Assembly (NCBI GenBank): GCA_013286575.1
Contig: JABDFL010000007.1
Span: 1 to 44,222 of the forward strand
Length of the DNA stretch: 44,222 nucleotides
Direction of reading: 5' to 3'
Origin: Candidatus Omnitrophota bacterium
GTDB lineage: Bacteria > Omnitrophota > Gorgyraeia > Zapsychrales > Fredricksoniimonadaceae
Shown here piece by piece: positions 17,728 through 26,115 of the stretch; within the stretch, counting starts at the first letter, position 1, and the number at the start of each line of letters is the position of its first letter. The notes beneath the pieces are model-generated. The model was not told the origin of the DNA, did not search any database, and worked only from the letters and a program-made list of their open reading frames with translations. Made by a program: the position numbers and the translations under genes.

Positions 17728-19164
17728 ATGTCCCAATTTGAAACGGTCATAGGCCTTGAGGTCCATTTGCAGTTAAGCACCAGAACTAAGATTTTTTGTT
17801 CTTGTGTCAATCAGTATGGCTGTGCGCCTAATACTAATGTGTGCCCGGTATGTTTAGGGTTGCCCGGCACCTTGCCGGTGTTAAATCATCAGGCCCTTTT
17901 GTATGGCATTAAGGTCGGCCTTGCCCTCAATGCGGAAATCAATTCCTTTGTCAAATTCGACCGTAAGAATTATTATTACCCGGACCTGCCCAAGGGCTAT
18001 CAAATTTCCCAGTTTGATTTTCCTGTGGCTAAAAAGGGCTATTTGAACATAAAAAGCGGCGGGCAGGAAAAACGCATCGGCATCACACGCGCCCATCTCG
18101 AGGAGGATGCGGGTAAATTAGTGCATGATAATTCAGGCTCCTGTTCCCTGGCGGATTTTAACCGCACCGGTACGCCTTTGATCGAGATCGTGACCGAACC
18201 TGATCTGCGTTCACCGCAGGAAGCCTATGATTATCTCAACACGCTGAAACTAACATTACAGTATTTAGGGATTTCCGACTGTGACATGGAAAAGGGCTCT
18301 TTGCGTTGCGATGCCAATGTTTCCATACGGCCCGTCGGGCAAGCAAGCTTCGGCACCAAGACAGAATTAAAGAACATGAATTCTTTCCGCGCGGTGAAGA
18401 CGGCCCTGGAATATGAGGTGCGACGCCAGACCCAAGTGATCATTGCCGGCGAAAAAGTGGTGCAGGAAACTTTATTGTGGGATGATGAAAAAGCACAGAC
18501 CCGGGCCATGCGCTCCAAAGAGCAGGCCCATGATTACCGTTATTTTCCCGATCCTGATCTGGTGCCTTTTACCATCGATTATAAGATCATTGACGGTGTG
18601 CGCGCTGAATTGCCTGAACTGCCGCAGGCAAAATTTTTACGCTTTTTAAGCCAATATGGCCTCTCAGAATATGATGCCAATATTTTAGTGGCTGATGGCG
18701 GCATGGCTGATTTTTTTGAGGCAGCGGTCAAAGAATATCCTCAGGCCAAGAAAATAGCCAATTGGCTGGCAGGCCCGGTTTTAATGGAGCTTAATAATCG
18801 CAAGACGCCTATTCAGGAATTAAAATTGTCACCCCAAGGCCTGGTAACCTTAATTGCGAAGGTGGAAGATGGGGTTGTCAGCAATCTGGTCGGCAAAGAA
18901 GTTTTGACCTTTATGCTGGATGAAGGCAAAGGTGCGGATGAAGTTATAAAGGAAAAGAGTCTGGCCCAGGTTTCCGATGACTCGGCCTTGCTTGCCATTA
19001 TTGATGAAGTCATTGCCCAAAACCCGGCGGTGGTTGAGCAAATCAAATCCGGCAAGCCTAATGCCGCCGGATTTTTAGTGGGGCAGGCCATGAAGAGATC
19101 AGGCGGACGTGCCAATCCCAAGAAATTGAATGAGTTGATAATGCGGAGAATAACCGGTGTCTAA
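17728..19164 (+). CDS. gatB: Aspartyl/glutamyl-tRNA amidotransferase subunit B
   Basis: Activates the tRNA-bound Glu/Asp with ATP and transfers ammonia from GatA. The 478-residue protein has FETVIGLEVHLQLSTRTKIFC, the Cys-rich NVCPVCLGLPGTLPVLN, RKNYYYPDLPKGYQISQ, HLEEDAGKLVH and the C-terminal YqeY-like tail ending in MRRITGV. A perfect TATAAT at 17708-17713 in the short gatA-gatB gap could give an extra start about 8 nt before the ATG, but no good -35 is seen. The stop overlaps the next gene. Confidence 0.97.
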   Translation: MSQFETVIGLEVHLQLSTRTKIFCSCVNQYGCAPNTNVCPVCLGLPGTLPVLNHQALLYGIKVGLALNAEINSFVKFDRKNYYYPDLPKGYQISQFDFPVAKKGYLNIKSGGQEKRIGITRAHLEEDAGKLVHDNSGSCSLADFNRTGTPLIEIVTEPDLRSPQEAYDYLNTLKLTLQYLGISDCDMEKGSLRCDANVSIRPVGQASFGTKTELKNMNSFRAVKTALEYEVRRQTQVIIAGEKVVQETLLWDDEKAQTRAMRSKEQAHDYRYFPDPDLVPFTIDYKIIDGVRAELPELPQAKFLRFLSQYGLSEYDANILVADGGMADFFEAAVKEYPQAKKIANWLAGPVLMELNNRKTPIQELKLSPQGLVTLIAKVEDGVVSNLVGKEVLTFMLDEGKGADEVIKEKSLAQVSDDSALLAIIDEVIAQNPAVVEQIKSGKPNAAGFLVGQAMKRSGGRANPKKLNELIMRRITGV

Positions 19165-20479
19165 AAAGAATTTTATATTAGGATTTGTTCTTCTTGCTCT
19201 GCTGGGTGCCTGTTCGGCGGGTATTTCGCAGAACACAGTCCAAAATAAGAAGGACTTATATTCCCAGGTCGAGCTTTTCAGCTACGCGTTAACAACTGTC
19301 CAGTCGGAATATGTGGATGAAAAGACCCCGCAGGACCTGATCTATGGCGCGCTCAAAGGCATGCTTTCATCGCTCGATCCTCACAGCGAATTCATGGACC
19401 CTGAAGAATACAAGGACCTGAAGACCGAGACAGAGGGAAAATTTGGCGGGCTTGGCGTTGAGATTTCCATCAAAGACGATTTATTAACGGTCATTTCTCC
19501 TGTGGAGGACACGCCGGCCTGGCACGCGGGCATCAAGGCAGGGGACAGGATCGTCAAGATCGGCCATGCCATCACCCGTGATATGACCCTGGATGACGCG
19601 GTCAAGTTGTTGCGGGGAGAGCCGGGAACCCAGGTGACGATCACCGTCCTGCGCGAAAGTGATGATTCAGTCAAGGATTTTGTCATTACCCGCGAAATTA
19701 TCCATGTGGATGATATCAAGGACCCGCACCTTTTAGGGGACCATATCGGCTATGTGCGGCTGACAGAATTCCGGGAAAATTCCTACAATGAATTACACCA
19801 GGCTTTGGAAAAATTAAAAGCCCAAGGCGCAGACAGCCTGGTCCTGGATTTGCGTAATAATCCCGGCGGGCTCTTGGATGTGGCCATCAAGATCGCTGAA
19901 GATTTCCTGCCTGCAGGCAAGACGATTGTTTCAACCAAGGGCAGGCATTCATCTGAAGATTTTACAGCCAATTCCCAAAACGATAACGGGGACTTTTTGG
20001 GCTGGCCGATGGTGGTGATGATCAATGAAGGCTCTGCCTCAGGAAGTGAAATTGTGGCCGGCGCTCTCCGGGACAATAAAAGGGCAGTGCTGGTCGGGGT
20101 CAAATCTTTCGGCAAGGGCTCTGTGCAGTCTGTGATACCGTTGCCTGACGGGTCAGGTTTACGTTTGACCACGGCGCGGTATTTTACGCCGTCGGGGGTG
20201 TGCATTAACGGCATCGGGATCACTCCGGATGTGGTGATAGAACAGAAAGAACCCGCAGATGATGACAGTGACCGGAAGAGTGCTGCTAAGGAAGACAGTG
20301 ATGATGTGGACACTGTCTTTACCGAACTCGAAGATAAAGAGAAGAATAAGAAAGTTTTGCCTACAGAAGATAAAAAACAATTGGCTTTAAAGAAAAAAGA
20401 CGAAGCTGATCTCCAGCTGCAAAGCGCCATTAATGTGATCAAAGGCATCAAGATTTACCGCCAGTTCCAGCAAAAATAA
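19157..20479 (+). CDS. C-terminal processing peptidase (S41, CtpA-type), lipoprotein
   Basis: Periplasmic serine protease that trims or degrades envelope proteins. The 440-residue chain has a lipoprotein signal (LALLGAC, lipid cysteine 19), a helical N-terminal region, a PDZ domain (about residues 95-180, GGLGVEISI), and the S41 core with catalytic Ser295 in EGSASGSE and Lys320 in SFGKGSVQS. Residues 340-400 are Asp/Glu/Lys-rich and probably unstructured. The GTG start lies inside the gatB stop region (8-bp overlap). The substrate-adaptor partner (NlpI-like) is not seen. Confidence 0.92.
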   Translation: MSKKNFILGFVLLALLGACSAGISQNTVQNKKDLYSQVELFSYALTTVQSEYVDEKTPQDLIYGALKGMLSSLDPHSEFMDPEEYKDLKTETEGKFGGLGVEISIKDDLLTVISPVEDTPAWHAGIKAGDRIVKIGHAITRDMTLDDAVKLLRGEPGTQVTITVLRESDDSVKDFVITREIIHVDDIKDPHLLGDHIGYVRLTEFRENSYNELHQALEKLKAQGADSLVLDLRNNPGGLLDVAIKIAEDFLPAGKTIVSTKGRHSSEDFTANSQNDNGDFLGWPMVVMINEGSASGSEIVAGALRDNKRAVLVGVKSFGKGSVQSVIPLPDGSGLRLTTARYFTPSGVCINGIGITPDVVIEQKEPADDDSDRKSAAKEDSDDVDTVFTELEDKEKNKKVLPTEDKKQLALKKKDEADLQLQSAINVIKGIKIYRQFQQK

Positions 20480-20480
20480 A

Positions 20481-21404
20481 ATGCCCAAAAAAAGAAAAAT
20501 AACCGGTCCCAGGGACAACGATACAAAACCCGCCGCCATTGTCCTTTGTTTGTTTGTCGCGGCCATTATCGTATTTGTCATTTTTTCAAGACATAAAGAA
20601 CCCAAGAAAGAAATGGCCCCTGCGCCCAACGAAGCTGCTGAGGTTTCGACACCGGTTGAAAGCGTTAACCCGGAGGCCTTTGTTTCTAGGCCGGCTGTTC
20701 CTGAGCCTCCTCCGGAGGGTGTTTCAGGTCCGGGCGGCGGGAAAATTGCCATCATTATTGATGATTGGGGGCAGACGACGACTAATTGCAAATATTTAAA
20801 AGAAATCCCCGAGCCTTTGGCAGTGTCCATATTGCCGGGTTTACGGCATACCAAGGACGTGGCCAATTGTGCCGGCCGATACCATAAGCTGGCCATGCTG
20901 CATTTGCCTTTGGAAGCCTTGCATAACGGTGATTATTATCCGCCCAATTATATTATCAAGACCACGATGAACGCGGATTTGGTTTCTAAAATCGTGGAAG
21001 AGGATTTAGACCAATTGCCGTCGATTGAAGGTGTCAACAATCACATGGGTTCCAAAGCCACGGCAGACAGGTCTTTGATGAGGATCATCCTTAGGATATT
21101 AAGGAAAAGAGGGTTGTTCTTTGTCGACAGCATGACATCGCCCCATTCTGTTTCTGCCACCTTGGCCGAGGAGATGGGTTTAAGGTATGGCAAAAGGGAC
21201 GTCTTTTTGGATAATATCAACACCAGGGAAGCGAATATTAAACAGTATGTGGTTTTGGCCAAAAGGGCCCGCCATAAAGGTTATGCGGTCGCTATTACCC
21301 ATGACAGGCCGATAAGTATGTCAGTGCTTAAAGAAGAAATCCCCTGGCTGGAAAAACAAGGCTGCCAGATTGTCAGCATCAAAGAGCTGCTCCACTACCG
21401 ATGA
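20481..21404 (+). CDS. Divergent polysaccharide deacetylase family protein (YibQ/DUF610-like)
   Basis: The 307-residue protein has one N-terminal membrane helix (about residues 20-40), a proline-rich linker, then a divergent polysaccharide deacetylase barrel: KIAIIIDDWGQ (double Asp), LAVSILPGLRHTK, AMLHLPLEA, GVNNHMGSKAT, GLFFVDSMTSPHS and AITHDRPIS. YibQ relatives are often encoded beside a CtpA-type protease, as here (1-bp gap), which supports the assignment and a cell-wall or envelope role. Activity and substrate are unknown. Confidence 0.87.
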   Translation: MPKKRKITGPRDNDTKPAAIVLCLFVAAIIVFVIFSRHKEPKKEMAPAPNEAAEVSTPVESVNPEAFVSRPAVPEPPPEGVSGPGGGKIAIIIDDWGQTTTNCKYLKEIPEPLAVSILPGLRHTKDVANCAGRYHKLAMLHLPLEALHNGDYYPPNYIIKTTMNADLVSKIVEEDLDQLPSIEGVNNHMGSKATADRSLMRIILRILRKRGLFFVDSMTSPHSVSATLAEEMGLRYGKRDVFLDNINTREANIKQYVVLAKRARHKGYAVAITHDRPISMSVLKEEIPWLEKQGCQIVSIKELLHYR

Positions 21405-22372
21405 AGATACTTGGCATAGAAACTTCCTGTGATGAGACTGCGGCCGCGGTTGTTGCGGACGGAGTAAAGGTGTTTTCTAATGTCATTGCCACCAGCCTCA
21501 AAGACCACCAGCGTTTTGGCGGCATCATCCCGGAAATTGCTTCCCGTCGCCAGATAGAATTCATCCATGGGGTGGTGGCTGAAGCTTTGGGTCAGGCCAA
21601 GACGGCCTTAAAGGACATTGATGCCATTGCCGTGACCCGTGCCCCCGGGCTCATCGGTTCTTTGCTGGTGGGGCTTTGTTTTGCCAGGGCCTTAAGCCGT
21701 GCCGCGAAAAAGCCGCTTGTTGAAATTGATCACATCAAGGCGCATTTGTACGCTAATTATTTACAGCTGCCTAACGGCCCACAAGCTTGTCCTCAGAAAC
21801 GGTTACCTGCTGTAGGCCTTGTGGTTTCCGGCGGGCATTCCAGCCTTTTTTATGTCAAAGATTTTAAGCATTTTAAATTGTTGGGCGTGACACGCGACGA
21901 CGCGGCAGGTGAGGCCTTTGATAAGGTGGCGCGTATTTTGGGCTTGGGTTATCCCGGCGGCCCGGTGATAGACCGTTTGGCAGCCAGCGGCATTAATAAG
22001 GAAATTAAATTCCCTCAGGCGCCGCTTGCCAATTCTTATGATTTTTCTTTTAGCGGTACTAAAACAGCAGTGCTTTATTACACCCAAAAGAATAAAAATA
22101 AGCCGGATTATTCCGTGCCCAAAGTGGCCTATGCCTTCCAGGAAAGTGTCGTCGCTGTTTTAGCGGAGAAATCCCTTAAGGCCTGCCGCAAGCTCAAGGT
22201 CAATACGCTTTTAGTAGGCGGCGGGGTGGCAGCTAATTCCGCCCTGCGCACGACATTGCAAGCCCAAGCTGTAGCGCAAGGTATCGAAGTGTTTTTTCCC
22301 CCGATGTCCCTATGCCTGGACAATGCCGCCATGATCGCAGGCTTGGCCTATCATTTACGCAGCAGTGTTTGA
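21401..22372 (+). CDS. tsaD: tRNA N6-adenosine threonylcarbamoyltransferase
   Basis: Transfers threonylcarbamoyl to A37 of ANN-decoding tRNAs, forming t6A with TsaB, TsaE and TsaC. The 323-residue ASKHA-fold protein has ILGIETSCDETAAAVV, the metal-binding histidines H111 and H115 in IDHIKAHLYA, GLVVSGGHSSLFYV, GEAFDKVARILGLGYPGG, FSFSGTKTAV and LVGGGVAANSALR. The start overlaps the upstream stop by 4 bp. It is the last gene of the 15.9-22.4 kb run. Confidence 0.97.
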   Translation: MKILGIETSCDETAAAVVADGVKVFSNVIATSLKDHQRFGGIIPEIASRRQIEFIHGVVAEALGQAKTALKDIDAIAVTRAPGLIGSLLVGLCFARALSRAAKKPLVEIDHIKAHLYANYLQLPNGPQACPQKRLPAVGLVVSGGHSSLFYVKDFKHFKLLGVTRDDAAGEAFDKVARILGLGYPGGPVIDRLAASGINKEIKFPQAPLANSYDFSFSGTKTAVLYYTQKNKNKPDYSVPKVAYAFQESVVAVLAEKSLKACRKLKVNTLLVGGGVAANSALRTTLQAQAVAQGIEVFFPPMSLCLDNAAMIAGLAYHLRSSV

Positions 22373-22397
22373 CCTCGGAGCTTTATTTTGTTAACAT
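22369..22397 (+). promoter_or_regulatory. Candidate promoter for the bactofilin-HTH operon
   Basis: TTGACC at 22369-22374 and TAACAT at 22392-22397, spaced 17 bp, overlapping the tsaD stop. The predicted start near 22404 would give a roughly 75-nt leader that contains the 22427-22458 hairpin. Confidence 0.4.
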
Positions 22398-22426
22398 TAA
22401 ACTAAACATCCAACCATTTAAATAAA

Positions 22427-22458
22427 CCCCGCCTGGACTGTTGGTCCAAGCAGCGGGG
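22427..22458 (+). promoter_or_regulatory. 5'-UTR hairpin before the bactofilin gene
   Basis: Nested stem: CCCCGC (22427-22432) with GCGGGG (22453-22458), and inside it TGGAC (22434-22438) with GTCCA (22444-22448). The strong ribosome site AAAAGGAGAGG begins 5 bp later. There is no U-run, so it is not a standard terminator; it may stabilise the mRNA or regulate translation. Confidence 0.55.
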
Positions 22459-22478
22459 TCCTAAAAGGAGAGGTCACT

Positions 22479-22997
22479 ATGGCCTTTAACCGCAAAGAAC
22501 AACATAAAGAATTACCTGAAGAAAAGATCATTGAAATCAATGCCCAAATGGAAGGGACGTTGACTTTTTCCGACCCGGTGAATTTGAAAATCCACGGCCG
22601 TTATACGGGCAAGCTCGATACCCGCGGCACCTTGACAATCGGGGCCAGCGCGCAGGTGGACGCGAATATTACCGGTGAGGCTGTCATCATCGCCGGAAAG
22701 GTCAAAGGTAATGTCATTGCCAAGAAAATGCTGGTGTTGATGCCCACCGCGGTGCTGCACGGGGACATTTCAACGCCTAAATTAAATATTGTTGAGGGCG
22801 CTTTGTTTCAGGGCCGCTGCCATATGCTGGAAGATGTCCTGACCATCGATGATTTAGCGCAATATCTGGAAATCGAAATACCCGCCATTTTGGAATTGGC
22901 GACGACGGGCAAGATACCTGCCCTTAAAGAGGGGGATAGCTGGAAATTTGAACGTGCCCAGATCGACCAGTGGGCCTCTTCAGGCAAGGTCAGATAA
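22479..22997 (+). CDS. Bactofilin fused to a C-terminal excisionase-type helix-turn-helix
   Basis: Residues 15-115 form a bactofilin beta-helix repeat (EINAQMEGTLTFSDPVNLKIHG, GTLTIGASAQVDANITGE, VIIAGKVKGNVIAKKMLVL), the fold of a polymerising cytoskeletal protein. Residues about 120-172 form an HTH_17/MerR-like DNA-binding domain (LTIDDLAQYLEIEIPAILELATTG, IPALKEGDSWKFERAQIDQW). A scaffold joined to a DNA-binding domain suggests anchoring of DNA or a regulator. It has a strong Shine-Dalgarno AGGAG. It overlaps the next gene by one base, and that gene carries a related HTH domain. Confidence 0.8.
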   Translation: MAFNRKEQHKELPEEKIIEINAQMEGTLTFSDPVNLKIHGRYTGKLDTRGTLTIGASAQVDANITGEAVIIAGKVKGNVIAKKMLVLMPTAVLHGDISTPKLNIVEGALFQGRCHMLEDVLTIDDLAQYLEIEIPAILELATTGKIPALKEGDSWKFERAQIDQWASSGKVR

Positions 22998-23299
22998 TGA
23001 GCAGCCAGTACATCACTGTCCGTGAAACAGCGCAGATCCTGGCCGTGTCCGAAAAAAAGGTCATGGACCTGATTGAAAGCGGCAAATTACAAGCATATAA
23101 AATTGCAGACCAATTTTTACGCCTTAAGCGCAATGAAGTCGCCAATATCCTTTCTACCGGCGAGGTCGTTTCTGAAAATATCTCACATAGTTACACTCCC
23201 CAAGAACGCGTGCGTGACTTTTTTTATTTCAACGATTTTTACCTGGTAGCTCTCATTGTTATCGGGGTCCTGCTTTATATCATTTTCTTTACCTACTGA
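22997..23299 (+). CDS. Membrane-anchored HTH_17 protein
   Basis: The 100-residue protein has an N-terminal excisionase/MerR-like HTH (YITVRETAQILAVSEKKVMDLI, KIADQFLRLKRNEV, residues 4-52), a linker, and one C-terminal membrane helix (residues about 80-98, DFYLVALIVIGVLLYIIFF). The topology would place the DNA-binding domain in the cytoplasm at the membrane. The start ATG at 22997 overlaps the upstream TAA; an in-frame start at 22970 would lie inside the upstream gene. The stop overlaps the next ATG by one base. The function is unknown. Confidence 0.75.
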   Translation: MSSQYITVRETAQILAVSEKKVMDLIESGKLQAYKIADQFLRLKRNEVANILSTGEVVSENISHSYTPQERVRDFFYFNDFYLVALIVIGVLLYIIFFTY

Positions 23300-23946
23300 T
23301 GGGGCAAATCCGTAAAATCAATGATGTCTATTATATCGAATTTTATGCGCGGGGCTTGCTTTACTCGCAGATCGCCGGCCCCCATTTAGAGGAAGCCCAA
23401 AAGCTCCTGCAGCAGGTGGAAGAAAAGATCGCCGGAGGTGAGGCCTTAACGATTGTCCGCCATATCGACCTATTGGATTTTTATGAGCGCTTTCTGGCTG
23501 AGGCAAGAGCGCAGTACAGCCCCAAAACCGTCCGGCGATTTGAGAGCACCATCAAACATTTCAGCGGTTTTCTTGAAAATAATTTCACCCAAGCCCATCA
23601 GCTTGCCCAACTGACACCTGCCATCATTGAATCGTACAAAGCTTATTTGGTTAAGACACAAAAATTAAAAGTCACGAACCTGACTATTCTTCTGATAAGG
23701 GATGTTTTAGAATTCGGAATAAAGTTGGGGTTTCTCAATGATAATCCCAGTTTGCATGTGCGTTTATTAGCCTGGCCTAAGGTGCCGGAACGAAAACCAA
23801 CAGCCCGTTATAATAAAGCTAAACAGTTATTACCCAAAGGGTTAGGCTTGGGTAAGTTTGCCCAATTATTAAACCTGCCGGATGTTTCCCGGACAATTTA
23901 TTATGCTCATTTAATTCCTTTAAGCAGGGAAGATGCTTATAATTGA
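23299..23946 (+). CDS. Integrase core-binding-domain protein without catalytic domain
   Basis: The 215-residue protein begins with an Arm-like beta-sheet (IRKINDVYYIEFYARGLLYS), then a SAM-like core-binding domain of tyrosine recombinases (about residues 55-165; FYERFLAEARAQYSPKTVRRFESTIKHFSGFL, YKAYLVKTQKLKVTNLTILLIRDVLEFGIKLGFLNDNP). The catalytic domain (Arg, HxxR, Tyr) is absent: after NPSLHVRLL there are only about 60 residues of unrelated tail. It cannot recombine DNA alone and may be a DNA-binding accessory protein. The one-base overlap with the HTH-membrane gene makes it the third gene of an operon. Confidence 0.65.
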   Translation: MGQIRKINDVYYIEFYARGLLYSQIAGPHLEEAQKLLQQVEEKIAGGEALTIVRHIDLLDFYERFLAEARAQYSPKTVRRFESTIKHFSGFLENNFTQAHQLAQLTPAIIESYKAYLVKTQKLKVTNLTILLIRDVLEFGIKLGFLNDNPSLHVRLLAWPKVPERKPTARYNKAKQLLPKGLGLGKFAQLLNLPDVSRTIYYAHLIPLSREDAYN

Positions 23947-23961
23947 AATTTAGAATCGCCC

Positions 23962-23990
23962 TTGTTAATCTTTCATAAACGTTCTATACT
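23962..23990 (+). promoter_or_regulatory. Sigma70-type promoter for the S74 protein, probably leaderless
   Basis: TTGTTA at 23962-23967, 17-bp spacer, TATACT at 23985-23990. The -10 ends 7 nt before the ATG at 23998, so the start site falls on or next to the start codon. No Shine-Dalgarno is present. Confidence 0.6.
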
Positions 23991-23997
23991 TTAATTG

Positions 23998-25374
23998 ATG
24001 AGATACTCTATATTCCCATATGCCGCACTTTTTTTGATCCTGGGAATGTCCTTTGCCTGCGCAGGACAGACCACCTTGACGACCTATTACCCTTCGCCCA
24101 GCGGTAATTATAATACTATGACAGTTGATACGACCGGCACTAATGCTACGACAAATTTGGGTACTACCGGAGCGGTTGATTATTTAGACTTGTACAATAG
24201 CTCAAATAACATAGTTGATTCAATTAATTATGAGGGTTGGGTCGGCGTCGGGACGAATAACCCGGGTTACTTACTTGATGTCCAGGACTCGAGTACCGGC
24301 GGTGCTCAAATTCGTGCCTATAACAGTAGCAACACCACCGGCCGTGCCGGCATAGCTATTACGCAAAGTAACGGTGGCGGCGGTTTTTCCATGCAGCAAT
24401 TAGAAACTGGGGTCGTTGCCATGCAAAACTATAGCACTCTTGATAATGCGATAGATTTTGTTGAGGGCAATGTCGGCATCAATCAAATAAGCCCCGCTTC
24501 TCCTTTGCAGGTGGGTGTTTACCCAACCAATAGCTATACTGCGGGAACAGTGGCTGATTTTAATGCCCCTGCTGACACTTTGTATGCGATTGCTTTACAC
24601 CGTGGTGGGGTAAACAATGCAGAGGGGCTTTTTTTAGGAGTTAATGAGACGTCAGGGTATGCGACAATCCAGTCATTGGAAGATAATGTTGCAGACGAAC
24701 CGCTTCTCTTAAATCCGAATGGCGGCAATGTCGGCATCGGGACGACGACGACGAATGGAACACTGCAAGTAAGCAGCAGCGCAGGTTATACTATTTATAG
24801 TACTAATTCCGGGAGCGCCCTCGGCAGTAATTATTCCATTTTTGCTACAAATTCCGGCACCAAGGCTGGTGCAAATTCTTGGGCCGGTGTTTTTAATAGC
24901 ACAAGCAATGCCTATGGCCTTTATGCATCAGATGTTGTTGGGGCGACCACCTATTATGCTGAGATCGCTGATGGTGCTTATGGTCTTATCACAAATGGTA
25001 CTATATATACCACAACCCTTGCAGCTAATACTAACATCATTAATGATTCCGACGAGCGGTTGAAGAAGGATATTTTGCCCCTTACCGGTGCTTTAGATAA
25101 GATAGAGCGCCTTAACGGTGTGACCTTCAGATGGAAGAAAAACGGTGCCAAAGACATTGGTGTTATTGCTCAAAATGTAGAAAAAGTCTTTCCTGAAATC
25201 GTCAAGATAACTGGCCGGGATGGTATGAAAGGCGTTGAATATGGCAATCTCGCGGCCTTGTTCATTGAAGCGATCAAGGACCAGCAGAAAGAAATTAAAG
25301 ACCAGCAAAAACAGCTCAAGGAACAACAAAAAGAAATTGAAGAATTACAGAAAAAAGTAGGGGTTAATAAGTGA
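23998..25374 (+). CDS. Secreted fibre-like protein with C-terminal S74 intramolecular chaperone
   Basis: The 458-residue protein has a signal peptide (hydrophobic about residues 8-22, FACAGQ), then the mature start QTTLTTYYPSPSGNYNTM. A Ser/Thr/Asn/Gly-rich beta body follows with recurring VGIGT and VGINQ motifs, as in phage and bacterial fibre proteins. Residues about 350-430 form an S74 chaperone domain with SDERLKKDI (Ser351, Lys nearby), FRWKKNGAKDIGVIAQNVEKVFPE and GNLAALFIEAIKDQ, then a coiled coil of KDQQKEI/KEQQKEI heptads. S74 domains trimerise the fibre and then cut themselves off. I use the ATG at 23998; a TTG three bases earlier is possible. It is probably a surface or secreted trimeric fibre. 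Confidence 0.82.
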   Translation: MRYSIFPYAALFLILGMSFACAGQTTLTTYYPSPSGNYNTMTVDTTGTNATTNLGTTGAVDYLDLYNSSNNIVDSINYEGWVGVGTNNPGYLLDVQDSSTGGAQIRAYNSSNTTGRAGIAITQSNGGGGFSMQQLETGVVAMQNYSTLDNAIDFVEGNVGINQISPASPLQVGVYPTNSYTAGTVADFNAPADTLYAIALHRGGVNNAEGLFLGVNETSGYATIQSLEDNVADEPLLLNPNGGNVGIGTTTTNGTLQVSSSAGYTIYSTNSGSALGSNYSIFATNSGTKAGANSWAGVFNSTSNAYGLYASDVVGATTYYAEIADGAYGLITNGTIYTTTLAANTNIINDSDERLKKDILPLTGALDKIERLNGVTFRWKKNGAKDIGVIAQNVEKVFPEIVKITGRDGMKGVEYGNLAALFIEAIKDQQKEIKDQQKQLKEQQKEIEELQKKVGVNK

Positions 25375-25730
25375 AAAGAATAACAGGGCTTTTATTTATA
25401 ACTCTCTTACTTTTGCCTTCAAGGTTTATCTTTGCCCAGGACAACCCGTCAGACAACTCAGACACTGTTATTGTTAATAATGACACCATGCAAGCTGCTA
25501 ACCCTTCGACAGACTCTACGCCTACTGTTATGCCGCAAATGCCCACTGGCGGGCCAACTACTCCTCCGCCAATACCTGCTATGCCTCCTAGAATTATAAT
25601 GCCCAAGACAGTGGTAGCCACTTCCGACGGGGGGATTGTTGTAGTGGAGGGGAACAAGATCACCAAATATGACAGCAACCTGCAGGAAACCAAATCCATT
25701 GATTTAGAGGATAGTGATAATAAACAGTAA
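25371..25730 (+). CDS. Small secreted Pro/Thr-rich protein, unknown function
   Basis: The 119-residue protein has a clear signal peptide (ITGLLFITLLLLPSRFIFAQ) and then a low-complexity Asn/Ser/Thr/Pro-rich stretch (residues about 25-75) with TGGPTTPPPIPAMPP. The C-terminal part, VVATSDGGIVVVEGNKITKYDSNLQ, resembles a single strand repeat of a beta-propeller. It starts with GTG inside the stop of the S74 gene (GTGA overlap), so the two secreted proteins are probably made together. No family is recognised. Confidence 0.7.
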   Translation: MKRITGLLFITLLLLPSRFIFAQDNPSDNSDTVIVNNDTMQAANPSTDSTPTVMPQMPTGGPTTPPPIPAMPPRIIMPKTVVATSDGGIVVVEGNKITKYDSNLQETKSIDLEDSDNKQ

Positions 25731-25809
25731 ATTTCTGCGCACCTTGCCGTATAATCCTGCGGTATGATTTGGAGAGAGGGGTAGAATAGATTTTTAATCA
25801 TTTTTGCTG

Positions 25810-25815
25810 TATAGT
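25810..25815 (+). promoter_or_regulatory. -10 box of mntA, probably leaderless
   Basis: TATAGT ends 6 nt before the mntA ATG at 25822. The matching -35 is poor (TAGATT at 17-bp spacing). No Shine-Dalgarno precedes the ATG. Confidence 0.35.
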
Positions 25816-25821
25816 TAATTT

Positions 25822-26115
25822 ATGAGTGATCTGGATAAAATAAAGAAGACTTTGAGACAAAATAAACGAGACCTTCGGCGAGAGTTTAAGGTGAAGGTGC
25901 TTGGTATTTTTGGTTCTTATGTCCGTGGAGAACAGAAGAAAAATAGCGATGTTGATATACTTGTGGATTTTTCCCGAACGCCTGGTTTGTTTGATTATAT
26001 GAAGGTTGAGAGCCGTTTAAGCGACATTCTTCATAAAAAGGTTGATTTGGTCATGAAGGGGGCATTGAAACCGAGCATTGGAAAGAATATCATGCGTGAG
26101 GTTGTTTACGTATGA
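25822..26115 (+). CDS. mntA: MntA-type minimal nucleotidyltransferase antitoxin
   Basis: In characterised MntA-HepT pairs this enzyme AMPylates a tyrosine of the HepT RNase and so blocks it. The 97-residue protein has the minimal nucleotidyltransferase motif G31-S32-x10-D43-V-D45 (GSYVRGEQKKNSDVDILVDF). The C-terminal half (VESRLSDILHKKVDLV, GKNIMREVVYV) fits the family. The stop overlaps the hepT start by 4 bp. The pair lies directly left of the tRNA-Ser insertion site and is AT-rich, so it may also have been acquired, but it is outside the att-bounded element. Confidence 0.88.
   Translation: MSDLDKIKKTLRQNKRDLRREFKVKVLGIFGSYVRGEQKKNSDVDILVDFSRTPGLFDYMKVESRLSDILHKKVDLVMKGALKPSIGKNIMREVVYV

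Noticed and set aside
19783-20451. 222-codon minus-strand open frame opposite the CtpA-type protease
   Set aside because: The plus-strand frame has clear S41 motifs; the minus frame is Ser/Leu-rich without any motif.
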